From positions 53,712,119-53,776,118 of the forward strand of contig CM043952.1 of assembly GCA_014529385.2 (NCBI GenBank): 64,000 nucleotides of DNA. The letters are read 5' to 3'. The translations under genes were made by a program, and so were the position numbers. This document shows, in pieces, positions 1 to 12,201 of this stretch. Origin of the DNA: Adiantum capillus-veneris. Lineage: Eukaryota; Streptophyta; Polypodiopsida; Polypodiales; Pteridaceae. Under the pieces are notes generated by a model that made no database searches, was not told the origin of the DNA, and was given only the letters and a program-made list of their open reading frames with translations. Within the stretch, counting starts at the first letter, position 1; each line of letters opens with the position of its first letter.

Positions 1-600
1 GCGTAGGATGTCTATTTTCTCAGAATGACTTGAATTTGGTTTTGTGGGTAGCCCTTAGAATGTAGAACATGGCCTTGCTCTTAGATTTTGATTTGGATAA
101 GCATTGGTGTTGTTAAGAGCATGTGTAGTGTTTTTAGGCTCAAAAAGTGCATCTTGGAGGTTTTGGGGGCCAAAGGTGATGGGTATGGCTTGAAATTTGA
201 TACATGAGCCTGTAAAGGTGTTATAAAGATATCCGGAACTCAAAAACACCAGCTGGAGGTTAAATAAGTCATTTAGACATCCTACGTAGGATGTCTATTT
301 CATTAATTTTCATATCTGACCCCACAGTTAGCTTGGCAATGTGCTAGTGAGTATATTGTGCAATTTTCATGTGATTTGGACTAGTTTTGGTAGGTCTATG
401 ACCCATTATTCCCTCTATGCTCTGACTTTCCATTTTTTTAATGCATATGAGGTCAACTCTTGTCCAAATGTGATAAAAGCTGATGGCTAGTATGTATAAG
501 CTAAGCAGAAGTTGTGTATGAGGTGAAACGTTGAGTTTGGTTCCCAAATATGGCCTTGAGACATCCTATGCGTAGGATGTCTCCTGATGAATTTTTAATG
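1..600. repeat. Palindromic-motif repeat units
   Basis: A palindromic motif built from AGACATCCTA and its complement TAGGATGTCT recurs at 275-296 (a perfect 22-base palindrome) and 559-582 (24 bases, one mismatched central pair). A right half-site begins the window at 1-13. Spacing is about 284 bases, so this looks like a degenerate tandem array of about 284-base units. The same motif occurs in the leader of gypsy A near 31807-32671, which suggests that this block is the untranslated region of a related element. No coding region is recognisable. Confidence 0.6.
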
Positions 601-2251
601 AGAAATGCTACTGGTGCATGCCCTGAGCCCCCCTGAGTCCCCTGTAAGCCCTATTTCAATAAAAAAAGTCAAAAAGATAGATAGAAACTCCCTGTTTGGC
701 TTTCAGAGCCTCTGAGCCGTTTTTTGACTCTTGGAGTGCTTTTCGGCGATGAAATTTCTTAATGTTAGTCTCCATAGCTTCATGGTTCCTTGGGAATCCT
801 TGCCATATGGTTTTTGTTGGCTTTGGCTTCACCGGAGCCCCGTTTGACAATTTGTCGCTCTGGAAGCACCCATGGTTGTGTTTACATGTCGTCGATGACT
901 TGTGGTGATCTACCACCATAGGACTTGGTTGTTCATGGTCTAGGAATGCCGCTCGTGAAGTTTGGTGGCAAACACACATCATGTTTGGCCGTGAGAGCTA
1001 GTTGACGCTTTGTGTGTCTGATGTCGTTTCTGAAGCTTAGTCCCGCTTTGGTTCGCCTTATGGCCATGTGGGCTATATAGCCTTGTAGAGCATGTCGAGA
1101 TGCTCCTACCCATGAGTTTTGGTAGCATTTGGGCGACTTTCCACCGATTTACCACTTGGTAGCCTCTTGCAGGGCTCTAGAAGTTAGGGTTTTTCCCAAT
1201 GGTTGTTTGCTACCTTTGTGCATTCAAGAGTGGTCTCCTATGGTAGGGTAAACCATCGATGAAGCCTTATTGCTTTTGGGTTAGCCGTTAGGTGGCCACC
1301 TCTACCTGTAGGTCTCTACTGCCCGTTTCCCGTGTGAACCCTACACTAGTTTTCGCGACAAAACATCAAACATACACGAAAAGCTCAAGGTGGTGAGCCT
1401 ACCTCTCATATTTGGAGCCTATCGGGTGGTCGTGCGCGTCGTGGAAGCCGCTGGAAGTCCGGTTCGCTCTAGGTGGCAAGAGAACTCTCTCAAGAAGGAA
1501 ATAGTAGAAATGAGCTCTAAGTGAAGTGAAAAAATCTTACAATGGGGGTCTGTTTTGGAGCGGAAGGCTGTTTTGGACTCTGTTTGCCCAGTTTCCGAGA
1601 AATTTGACGTTTCGGTCAAAATCAGGCCAAAACAGCCTTCCGCTCCATTCACATAATTGCACCCCGATTGTACCATAGGTTGTCCTATAGTCACTGATTA
1701 TCCCCATATTTTTTGTTTTTTGTTACGATCGTATTTCACCTGCTTTTTGTATTTTTGAAGTTTTTCTACCGATAATTAGTAAAATTAAAAAGAAAATAGC
1801 AAATTAAACCCAGAAAATCCCCAAAAATCATAAGAACTCCAAAACATCACCACAAAATACTATCTACACTCACATGCAATTTCTATGGCCGGATTTCTTC
1901 ATTTTACCAATATTTTGCCCAAAAAATGGCTATTTTTATATATATACACACCTAGGGGCCTGATTTGGCGTTTGGCTCCATATACTTGTAGATTCGTGCT
2001 GTATAAGGGCATATGTACTTAGGTTAGTCCAAAGAAATTTGCAATCAAACAAAAACCCTTCAAAATAGTCGAAAAACATGCCCTTTTTTGCTCGTTTTAC
2101 CTTCATTGGGTCTGCATTGGGAATGCCTCCCCCCCTCCTAGTCGGAGTCCTCTCGGACGACAAGGTATCCCCTCGGGGTATGTGCAGTGCATGGGTTAAA
2201 AATTGTGCTAATGCTCGGCCTTGTAATGTGGCCCTATTGATACATACTCAG
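601..2251. other. Non-coding, degraded retrotransposon-like stretch
   Basis: Only short ORFs without recognisable domains occur here. The position, downstream on the minus strand of the gypsy C fragment, suggests retrotransposon-derived sequence. The one structured element is the long inverted repeat at 1539-1671, listed separately. Confidence 0.35.
1539..1671. repeat. Long imperfect inverted repeat (fold-back)
   Basis: A perfect 20-base arm at 1557-1576 is matched by its reverse complement at 1627-1646, with a 50-base loop. The pairing extends imperfectly outward between about 1539-1550 and 1660-1671. The transcript of either strand could fold into a long hairpin. It is not flanked by an obvious target duplication, so it may be a small fold-back element or part of a retrotransposon leader. 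Confidence 0.6.
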
Positions 2252-2949
2252 TCAATGCATGGAAAAATCAATGCTTCGCGAGAGGAGGGAATAAGAAAGA
2301 TGCTTATTGGCATTCGACGTCGAGGTTGCCTGTTTGTTGTTGATTTGGTTGGCAGATTTCTTTGCAAGTAAAAGTTGTAACTCTATAGCTCTCTGTTTGA
2401 TCGTCTTTCTTGCAAAAGTCGCTTGGTTTGCCGCTATTGTCGATATGGCCATGGTTGTCTCCATGGAGAGAATTGTCGTGGCTGAATTGGCCGTAGTCTT
2501 TTTCTCTTTTGCTCGCCATTTGTAGCTTGGTTTTGGAGGTTTTTGTAGGTTTATTGCCACGTTCATGGTCGTTATTGTTGTTTTGTTGATCAGCACCCAC
2601 ATAGATCGGTTTGCCGGTTTCATATGTAGTGTTTGTCTGCATGCTGGTGTTGCTTGTACTGAAGGGAGTTCTGTTCCTTTGGTTTCAGGATCCAAATGCG
2701 AGTCGTATTTAAGTTGTTACTGAGCATTCTCTTTGGGATCCATATCTTTTTTATTCCCGTGGTTGTTGGTTGAGCTGTGTTCTTCTGTGAAGTTCTGCTA
2801 TTGTATTGTGGTTTGTATGCCATGTCACCTCTATCCTTCCGTACCCATACTTGTTTTTCACGTATTGCTAACCTTCATCTATTTATTGTTGTCTTATATT
2901 TGTAGTGAACATGGTTGGCAGTTTCCTGGTTGTTCTCCATGGGTATCGT
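2252..2949 (-). pseudogene. Downstream part of gypsy C polyprotein (degraded)
   Basis: Minus-strand ORF pieces (2620-2823, 2252-2695, 2304-2642) are rich in Asn, Gln, Lys and Thr and have no recognisable domain. They lie on the far side of the CACTA-1 insertion from the protease at 24543-24985. If CACTA-1 and one CGT duplication are removed, the minus-strand frame of the protease side stays open for about 24 more codons into this side. That supports one interrupted element. The content may be the linker between protease and reverse transcriptase. No RT is seen before the window edge. Confidence 0.4.
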
Positions 2950-3135
2950 CACTACAACATAACCCAAAGTTATCGACGCACTATATATCGACGGCCGTAC
3001 CTTTCCACGTGGATATCGACGTTCTTTTATCCCGTCGATATACACATCAAAATAGCCATCGATATGCGCGTGGAAATACGCGTGGCAAGGAATGCTTTTT
3101 TACGCGTATATCGACGGACATTACGACGCTAAAAA
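2950..3135 (+). repeat. CACTA-1 5' terminal and subterminal repeats
   Basis: After the CACTACAACA terminus come several degenerate copies, in both orientations, of a motif of the type TATCGACG / CGTCGATA. En/Spm transposition uses subterminal motifs as binding sites for the accessory transposase (known for the family). That these motifs serve this role here is inference from position and from their recurrence at the other end. Confidence 0.75.
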
Positions 3136-3239
3136 TTGGGGGGAAAAAGGGGAACCCGCGCGTAGGGGCCATTTTCGCCCTCAACGCACACACTCAGATC
3201 TTGGTCAAAACCTACTACGCAGGTATTATGGAACCCCCA

Positions 3240-3530
<291 letters not shown>

Positions 3531-3589
3531 AATGCATGAGTAGGAAATTAAAATTAAAGAAAGAGAAACTAAAGAGAGAAATAAAATGA

Positions 3590-3965
3590 AATGTTATATT
3601 AACGTCTTCAAAAGGCCAAAGTGACCTATGAGACCAGAAAGTTACAATGTGGTGGATATGATACAAAGTCAGAATAACAAGATGACAAAATAAAATATTA
3701 TGGAATCCTAGACTGCTGGGTGTGGACTAAACAGCTAAAATAGCTAGCTGGGATAGGTAGATCATAGGAGATCCAGCATCTGTCGCTGGCGGGCCTCATC
3801 AATCTCCTCCATGGCCAGTAGTCTGACCGGGCGTTGTGCATGTCGAGCCAAAGTGACCTGGATCCTCTGATGCAGCCTTTGTCGATGTTGTGTAGTTTGG
3901 CCTCTGCAGTCGTGGGCGTCTGGATCTCCCTAGCTCAGTCGCTCGTTCGATCAGTAGAAAGATAG
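3590..3965 (-). mobile_element. LINE 3'-end fragment (diverged member)
   Basis: Read on the minus strand, this block ends with a diverged version of the 3' terminus found in the four larger LINEs. It includes the hairpin at 3613-3627, where a G-U pair replaces an A-U pair. The upstream 300 bases read as a basic, Arg- and Gln-rich stretch on the minus strand, possibly the C-terminus of a second ORF. GA-rich microsatellites flank it on both sides. It appears to be a strongly 5'-truncated insertion of a related LINE subfamily. Confidence 0.55.
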
Positions 3966-3970
3966 GGAAT

Positions 3971-4611
<641 letters not shown>

Positions 4612-4651
4612 TAGATAGATTTTATTATCGTCCTCGGAGGTCAAATATGAC

Positions 4652-7600
4652 CTATGGGACCAAAGTTACATGTGATGTAGTATGTGTATGGCTGATGAGT
4701 GACTCTCGATGCTCCAAAATTGTAGTGATGAGAGTCGCAATGGAGAGCCCACACTTTGGCTGGGAGAGGAAAGTGTGTAGGTCTAAGTTATGGCTGAAAA
4801 TGTGAGAGAAGCAAGTTCGGATGTGATCAAAAGCTGAGCACTCTAGTAGTGTGTGGTACTCAGACTCTCGAACTTGCAGTGAGCATAATGTGCACAATCG
4901 ATTTGACTCTTCTCCATTGCCCCAACGCCCTATCTCGCATCGAAGGAAATGGGAGCTAAGCCGAATTGTTGCGATAGTGCGTATCGCGGACAAGGGAATA
5001 GGCTCAAGCATGTAAGTGTGAGTACGGTTTCCTCTCTCAGCGAAGAACATGGTTTTGTAGTTGGGGGCAATATAGGTGGTGTAATGTATGAAGCGTGACC
5101 CACCGGATTTCTCCCAAGCCGTAATACATTGGCGTTGTAGAAAAGCTTCATTCACTTGAGAGTCAATTGAAGCATCATGTAGCAAGTGTAATGCATCCCA
5201 TCTCCCAAACCACTTCTTTATGTCTTGCATCCATCCCGTGCTCAAGATCTTGCTTTTATGCGTCTTTTGAACTTTTTTGCTTGCTTCCCATGCAATTGTA
5301 GGAAGTCGATGTGAGGGGTTTTGACGCATCTTTATCATGTACTCCACAACCCTTTCCATGCCCATAACCTCAATTGGAAGAGATCCCGACTCAAGAAGTA
5401 AGAGCATATATGGTGTTTGTGTCTTAACTTGGAGAAAGTTTGTAAGAAAACGCTTTTGGACATTCTCAAACTCTTTCCAAGTAGACTTTGAGATGCTCCC
5501 GCCCCACACTTCAACTCCATAAAGAAGAACCGGTGTCACCAATGCATCAAAAAGATACTTCTTGAGAACCCAACACTTGATGTTTCCTGCATTACACATG
5601 TTCTCAAATGCATAATATGCTCTCTTTCCTGCTTCCAAACGACGCATAGCACATTCATGCCACTTGTGATTGGATGGAACCTGAAGGCCAAGGTACTTAA
5701 AGCTCTCAACAACTTCAAGTGTCTCGTTGTTGTACACAATGCATGGCTTCTCCTTATGGTTGGTTTTCACAAGCATAACCTTTGTTTTGGATTCATTTAC
5801 AATCAGCCCACTATGCAAGCAAAAGTTCTCAAGGACAACCATAAGCTTCTGTGCATCTTCTAAAGTGTGTGCTAGAAGCACTACATCATCCGCATACAAC
5901 AAAAGCATGATTACCGCATTGCAAATAGTGACCTCTTCAATGCGTTCTTCTTGCATAAAGTCAAGTACCATTTGTTCCAATTGATCGATGCATAGACCAA
6001 AGAGAGTTGGTGACAATGGACATCCTTGTTTAACCCCAATAGTGCTTACAAAAATTTCTGAAATTTCTCTTCCCATGCGCAATTGACAAATCTCCTCCTC
6101 ATAGATTCGAGAAACCGCAAGCATAAACTCACTTGGCACTTGGAGTTCTTCCATCCTTCTCCACAAATTGTTACGTGGAATCATATCAAAGGCTTTCTTA
6201 AAGTCCACAAAACAACAATACAATCGCTTGCCTTTCAACCGACTTTCCTCCATGAGAACACGAAGAGTGACAAGATGATCAATGGTGCTATGGCATCGAC
6301 GAAAACCCGCTTGTCCCTTTGCACGCTTGTCATTCTTTTCAGCCCAATCACTCAATTTCATTTCCATTATGCACCCAAACAACTTTGCCATAAGAGACCC
6401 AATCATTATAGTCCGGTAGTTGCTTACATTCTTTACATCCCCTCCTTTATGCAAAGGCTTAACCCAATTAGTACTCCAATCATAAGGCATACCATGTTGA
6501 AGTGCAAGGTTGAACATATCACACATCCACTCATGGGTAAAATCTCCCGTCCATTTGATCATCTCCGGCTTGATACCTTGAAGATCTCCCGCTTTGCGAG
6601 TGGCCAACTTTTCAAGCCCACCGCATACATCCTCAATAGTAAAAAAAGACGGCATACATGGGAGTGAACCATAAAATGGCATTTTTTCAGTATTTTCTTG
6701 CTCATATAATTGCCTACAATGTGTGTACATATCCACTAGACTCAAGTTACCAAAATTCTCAATCCGCTTGCCTCTCAAGTTTCTCCAAAATCTTCCACAT
6801 GCATGTGCCTTTTCTTGGACTTGAAATTCTTGTTGCTTTACTTCCCATCTTCTTCTCTTCTTTTGAATCAATGCCTTGTATGTATGCAAATGACTTTGAT
6901 AGTTGTCTTTGTCCATAGTTGCATCAAGCTTTATCAAGGACTTTCGAGCATCTTGACATTCTTTATCAAACCACCTTTTGCGTGATCTATCTTTGTTGAT
7001 ACCATGGAGATGCTTTATGGCAAAGCATTCTTCCGCACAAGAACAAATAGCTTTTTTGAAAGCTTCCCATTTAGTTTCCAATGGTGCATCACATTGAAGC
7101 TTTGTCATCCATAATTTTTGCTCAACCATTTCAATGTACATTGGTGCCCGTTTGAAATCCATACATAGTGATAACTTCTCTTTCCTTTGGCTAAGATTAT
7201 CATGCTTAGTTGCTTCTCCACATGAAAGGTCAATACATAAGGTGCGATGGTCGGATTCCGGGGTCCATTGACCAAACATAAAACTCTTTATGCGATACAT
7301 GATGGCTTCAGAGAGTAGCATATAGTCAATCACACTATCCCCATTATGTCTTCTACATGTAAATCCATTGGTTCCACTCCACAAAGATACACCATTGGCA
7401 ATGAGCATACCCGTGCTATTACACATGTGTAAAAGTAACTTTCCATAGTGATCCGGCTCTTTCTCATCCATTGAAGTACGATCATACAAGTGAACTTCCT
7501 CCAACTCCCTTGAAATGTATGGCATATCAAATTGTTGAGTATCATGTTGCAATGTTTTTGTGCGAGCATTCATATCCCCAAATACAATAACATCACCTTC

Positions 7601-8044
7601 ACCTTTGAAATAAGCAATGTCCTCTTCCAAATCAGAAAATGGTTGATCTCTATCCATGCAAGCATAAAAAGGAGAATCATGATGAGGAATGTAGCAACCG
7701 GCTACAAAAATGGGTACTCTTTTTGGTGTCATAATTTTCAGCCATACATAACGTTTGTACTTGTCATCTTTCACAATTGATACAAAATCTTCCAATCCTT
7801 TCTTAACCATACATGCTAACCCTCATTGTCCTCTTCGTTGCTTGAGATTCTTTGACCACATCAATGAATGTACATTGTAATCCTCCAAGCCGTCAATCCT
7901 TTGTGTATCATGCTCCCAAGTTTCAACAAGAAGTACAACATCGCCTTTGCTTGTTAGTTCATCAATGCCAACCCCCGCATTCCATGGGTATCCATTACAA
8001 TTCCAAAAGCATATTTTCAATTGTAACTCGGTCTCATAGGTCAC
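4652..8044 (-). pseudogene. LINE ORF2: endonuclease-reverse transcriptase, one nonsense codon
   Basis: Encodes the L1-type ORF2 that nicks target DNA and copies LINE RNA into it. In order: an APE-like endonuclease (ICFWNCNG near the start, then FGDMNAR, DYMLL and SDHR motifs), a reverse transcriptase (GQAGFRRCHST, FVDFKKAFD, GVKQGCPLSPTLFG, and YADD encoded at 5885-5896), and a C-terminal CxxC-H-C zinc finger (CTLCSL, then H and C). A TGA at 7823-7825 splits it after about 73 codons, where copy 2 has a Gly codon. The rest is open for 1052 codons. The RT active site is intact, but the endonuclease N-terminus is detached, so the protein is probably not functional. An antisense 194-codon ORF is a shadow. 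Confidence 0.9.
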
Positions 8045-8050
8045 GCATCC

Positions 8051-8750
8051 CTATTTGCTTGAGAGACTTGCCTCCTCCTTGGGCACATTTTCTTCATGAG
8101 AGATCTCCTTGTTTTTATTATTCTTTTCCTCATATGCCTTGCGACGCATATTTTGTTGCTTAATAGTGCGATCTTCACATACAAAACATTTTGTATCCCT
8201 CAAATAGATCCAACTATTATCAAGGATAATCTTTCGCTTGGTCTCATCCGGCATGGTGCATACAATTGGCCGTTCTCCCGAGCGAGGAGCTCCTTGCTTC
8301 CCCACTCTATGTGCTCCATAGACCATAACTCCGGACATGCCAAAGTGGGTTTTGAAGAAATCTTCAATAACAATGGCAAGAGAAGGAGGTGTCTCTGACT
8401 TCTCTTCGCGAATTCCATGAATAACAATGTTCTTGGAACGTCGCTCCCGTTCTTTCAACTCCTCCACATCCACATTCTCAACATTCTTTGTTTGAACCAT
8501 AGCTTGCATGAGTGAGGAATTAGAAACCACATTGCTACCACATACATCAGCCCAAGACTTGTTTGTGCATACATTTTTCATGTCGCATACATCCCGGCTC
8601 ATAGTGTCAATTTTCTCCTCTTTCAATACATGGTCATGCTCTACTTTGCTCATCCGCTCCTTCAAAGCATTCAAGTCCACAAGAGAGCGTTTACATTCCT
8701 TGACTTCCTCTTCAAGTTGCATCAAACGTGTTGTTTGCATCTCAAGTGTC
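8051..8750 (-). pseudogene. LINE ORF1 protein, N-terminally truncated
   Basis: L1 ORF1-like nucleic-acid chaperone. The first part is a heptad-like coiled coil (LEEEVKECKRSLVDLN). It is followed by an RRM-like region with KNIVIHGI, YGAHRVGK and CFVCEDRTIKQQ motifs, typical of L1 ORF1p (Transposase_22 type). The N-terminal 40 or so residues present in copy 2 are missing because the element is cut here. The frame ends in UAG and continues, after two codons, directly into the frame of ORF2. No nonsense codon is seen within the remaining part. Confidence 0.8.
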
Positions 8751-8805
8751 AAATAGATAGATAGATAGATAGATTTTATTATCGTCCTCGGAGGTCAAAT
8801 ATGAC

Positions 8806-11800
8806 CTATGGGACCAAAGTTACATATGATGTAGTATGTGTATGGCTGATGAGTGACTCTCGATGCTCCAAAATTGTAGTGATGAGAGTCGCAATGGAGA
8901 GCCCACACTTTGGCTGGGAGAGGAAAGTGTGTAGGTCTAAGTTATGGCTGAAAATATGAGAGAAGCAAGTTCGGATGTGATCAAAAGCTGAGCACTCTAG
9001 TAGTGTGTGGTACTCAGACTCTCGAACTTGCAGTGAGCATAATGTGCACAATCGATTTGACTCTTCTCCATTGCCCCAACGCCCTATCTCGCATCGAAGC
9101 AAATGGGAGCTAAGCCGAATTGTTGCGATAGTGCGTATCGTGGACAAGGGAATAGGCTCAAGCATGTAAGTGTAAGTACGGTTTCCTCTCTCAGCGAAGA
9201 ACATGGTTTTGTAGTTGGGGGCAATATAGGTGGTGTAATGTATGAGGCGTGACCCACCGGATTTCTCCCAAGCCGTAATACATTGGCGTTGTAGAAAAGC
9301 TTCATTCACTTGAGAGTCAATTGAAGCATCATGTAGCAAGTGTAATGCATCCCATCTCCCAAACCACTTCTTTATGTCGTGCATCCATCCCGTGCTCAAG
9401 ATCTTGCTTTTATGCGTCTTTTGAACTTTTTTGCTTGCTTCCCATGCAATTGTAGGAAGTCGATGTGAGGGGTTTTGACGCATCTTTATCATGTACTCCA
9501 CAACCCTTTCCATGCCCATAACCTCAATTGGAAGAGATCCCGACTCAAGAAGTAGGAGCATATATGGTGTTTGTGTCTTAACTTGGAGAAATTTTGTAAG
9601 AAAACGCTTTTGGACATTCTCAAACTCTTTCCAAGTAGACTTTGAGATGCTCCCACCCCACACTTCAACTCCATAAAGAAGAACCGGTGTCACCAATGCA
9701 TCAAAAAGATACTTCTTGAGAACCCAACACTTGATGTTTCCCACATTACACATGTTCTCAAATGCATAATATGCTCTCTTTCCCGCTTCCAAATGACGCA
9801 TAGCACATTCATGCCACTTGTGATTGGATGGAACCTCAAGGCAAAGGTACTTAAAGCTCTCAACAACTTCAAGTGTCTCGTTGTTGTACACAATGCATGG
9901 CTTCTCCTTATGGTTGGTTTTCACAAGCATAACCTTTGTTTTGGATTCATTTACAATCAGCCCACTATGCAAGCAAAAGTTCTCAAGGACAACCATAAGC
10001 TTTTGTGCATCTTCTAAAGTGTGTGCTAGAAGCACTACATCATCCGCACACAACAAAAGCATGATTACCACATTGCAAATAGTGACCTCTTCAATGCCTT
10101 CTTCTTGCATAAAGTCAAGTACCATTTGTTGCAATTGATCGATGCATAGACCAAAGAGAGTTTGTGACAATGGACATGCTTGTTTAACTCCAATAGTGCT
10201 TACAAAAATTTCTGAAATTTCTCTTCCCATGCGCAATTGACAAATCACCTTCTCATAGATTCGAGAAACCGCAAGCATAAACTCACTTGGCACTTGGAGT
10301 TCTTCCATCCTTCTCCACAAATTGTTACGTGGAATCATATCAAAGGCTTTTTTAAAGTCCACAAAACAACAATACAATCGCTTGCCTTTCAACCGACTTT
10401 CCTCCATGAGAACACGAAGAGTGACAAGATGATCAACGGTGCTATGGCATCGACGAAAACCCGCTTGTCCCTTTGCACGCTTGTCATTCTCTTCAGCCCA
10501 ATCACTCAATTTCATCTCCATTATGCACCCAAACAACTTTGCCATAAGAGACCCAATCATTATAGTCCGGTAGTTGCTTACATTCTTTACATCCCCTCCT
10601 TTATGCAAAGGCTTAACCCAATTAGTACTCCAATCATAAGGCATACCATGTTGAAGTGTAAGGTTGAACATATCACACATCCACTCATGGGTAAAATCTC
10701 CCGTCCATTTGATAATCTCCGGCTTGATACCTTGAAGATCTCCCGCTTTGCGAGTGGCCAACTTTTCAAGCCCACCGCATACATCCTCAATAGTAAAAAA
10801 AGACGGCATACATGGGAGTGAACCATAAAATGGAATTTTTTCAGTATTTGCTTGCTCATATAATTGCCTACAATGTGTGTACATATCCACTAGACTCAAG
10901 TTACCAAAATTCTCAACCCGCTTGCCTCTCAAGTTTCTCCAAAATCTTCCACATGCATGTGCCTTTTCTTGGACTTGAAATTCTTGTTGCTTTACTTCCC
11001 ATCTTCTTCTCTTCTTTTGAATCAATGCCTTGTATGTATGCAAATGACTTTGATAGTTGTCTTTGTCCATAGTTGCATCAAGCTTTATCAAGGACTTTCG
11101 AGCATCTTGACATTCTTTATCAAACCACCTTTTGCGTGATCTATCTTTGTTGATACCATGGAGATGCTTTATGGCAAAGCATTCTTCCGCACAAGAACAA
11201 ATAGCTTTCTTGAAAGCTTCCCATTTAGTTTCCAATGGTGCATCACATTGAAGATTCATCCATAATTTTTGCTTAACCATTTCAATGTACATTGGTGCCC
11301 GTTTGAAATCCATACATAGTGATAACTTCTCTTTCCTTTGGCTGAGATTATCATGCTTAGTTGCTTCTCCATATGAAAGGTCAATACATAAGGTGCGATG
11401 GTCGGATTCCGGGGTCCATTGACCAAACATAAAACTCTTTATGCGATACATGATGGCTTCAGAGAGTAGCATATAGTCAATCACACTATCCCCATTATGT
11501 CTTCTACATGTAAATCCATTGGTTCCACTCCACAAAGATACACCATTGGCAATGAGCATACCTGTGCTATTACACATGTGTAAAAGTAACTTTCCATAGT
11601 GATCCGGCTCTTTCTCATCCATTGAAGTACGATCATACAAGTGAACTTCCTCCAACTCCCTTGAAATGTATGGCATATCAAATTGTTGAGTATCATGTTG
11701 CAATGTTTTTGTGCGAGCATTCATATCCCCAAATACAATAACATCACCTTCACCTTTGAAATAAGCAATGTCCTCTTCCAAATCAGAAAATGGTTGATCT

Positions 11801-12195
11801 CTATCTATGCATGCATAAAAGGGAGAATCATGATGAGGAATGTAGCAACCGGCTACAAAAATGGGTGCTCTTTTTGGTGTCATAATTTTCAGCCATACAT
11901 AATGTTTGTACTTGTCATCTTTCACAATTGATACAAAATATTCCAATCCTTTCTTAACCATACATGCTAACCCTCCTTGTCCTCTTCGTTGCTTGAGATT
12001 CTTTGACCACATCAATGAATGTACATTGTAATCCTCCAAGCCATTAATCCTTTGTGTATCATGCTCCCAAGTTTCAACAAGAAGTACAACATCGCCTTTG
12101 CTTGTTAGTTCATCAATGCCAACCCCCGCATTCCATGGGTATCCATTACAATTCCAAAAGCATATTTTCAATTGTAACTCGGTCTCAGAGGTCAC
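8806..12195 (-). CDS. LINE ORF2: endonuclease-reverse transcriptase, 1129 codons, altered active site
   Basis: The longest open frame in the window. The APE endonuclease is complete (ICFWNCNG, FGDMNAR, VIDYMLL, SDHRTL), then come the RT fingers and palm (VKPLHKGGDVKNVSNYRTI, FVDFKKAFD), a connection region and the C-terminal CxxC-H-C finger. The RT catalytic motif reads CADD (10039-10050) instead of YADD. The preceding motif reads GVKQACPLSQ where copy 1 has GVKQGCPLSP. The frame has survived but catalysis is doubtful. No ATG precedes the endonuclease; the frame opens with GTG two codons after the UAG that ends ORF1. Expression would need readthrough or a non-AUG start. Confidence 0.85.
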   Translation of the reverse strand: MTSETELQLKICFWNCNGYPWNAGVGIDELTSKGDVVLLVETWEHDTQRINGLEDYNVHSLMWSKNLKQRRGQGGLACMVKKGLEYFVSIVKDDKYKHYVWLKIMTPKRAPIFVAGCYIPHHDSPFYACIDRDQPFSDLEEDIAYFKGEGDVIVFGDMNARTKTLQHDTQQFDMPYISRELEEVHLYDRTSMDEKEPDHYGKLLLHMCNSTGMLIANGVSLWSGTNGFTCRRHNGDSVIDYMLLSEAIMYRIKSFMFGQWTPESDHRTLCIDLSYGEATKHDNLSQRKEKLSLCMDFKRAPMYIEMVKQKLWMNLQCDAPLETKWEAFKKAICSCAEECFAIKHLHGINKDRSRKRWFDKECQDARKSLIKLDATMDKDNYQSHLHTYKALIQKKRRRWEVKQQEFQVQEKAHACGRFWRNLRGKRVENFGNLSLVDMYTHCRQLYEQANTEKIPFYGSLPCMPSFFTIEDVCGGLEKLATRKAGDLQGIKPEIIKWTGDFTHEWMCDMFNLTLQHGMPYDWSTNWVKPLHKGGDVKNVSNYRTIMIGSLMAKLFGCIMEMKLSDWAEENDKRAKGQAGFRRCHSTVDHLVTLRVLMEESRLKGKRLYCCFVDFKKAFDMIPRNNLWRRMEELQVPSEFMLAVSRIYEKVICQLRMGREISEIFVSTIGVKQACPLSQTLFGLCIDQLQQMVLDFMQEEGIEEVTICNVVIMLLLCADDVVLLAHTLEDAQKLMVVLENFCLHSGLIVNESKTKVMLVKTNHKEKPCIVYNNETLEVVESFKYLCLEVPSNHKWHECAMRHLEAGKRAYYAFENMCNVGNIKCWVLKKYLFDALVTPVLLYGVEVWGGSISKSTWKEFENVQKRFLTKFLQVKTQTPYMLLLLESGSLPIEVMGMERVVEYMIKMRQNPSHRLPTIAWEASKKVQKTHKSKILSTGWMHDIKKWFGRWDALHLLHDASIDSQVNEAFLQRQCITAWEKSGGSRLIHYTTYIAPNYKTMFFAERGNRTYTYMLEPIPLSTIRTIATIRLSSHLLRCEIGRWGNGEESNRLCTLCSLQVRESEYHTLLECSAFDHIRTCFSHIFSHNLDLHTFLSQPKCGLSIATLITTILEHRESLISHTHTTSYVTLVP

Positions 12196-12201
12196 GCATC
12201 C

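Larger units (their letters stand above)
4607..8750 (-). mobile_element. LINE copy 1 (L1-like, 5'-truncated)
   Basis: Minus-strand non-LTR retrotransposon with an RNA-binding ORF1 (8051-8750) and an endonuclease-RT ORF2 (4652-8044). Its 3' end is an AGGTCA/TGACCT stem-loop, a short TAATA-type segment and a TATC repeat merging into (CT)n on the minus strand. The 5' end is cut inside ORF1 and abuts the 3' tail of copy 2. It lies exactly 4154 bases from its near-identical neighbour. Confidence 0.9.

Noticed and set aside
6083-6667. 194-codon plus-strand ORF, with an identical-looking one at 10237-10821
   Set aside because: It lies antisense to the well-supported LINE RT domain in both copies and has no domain of its own.
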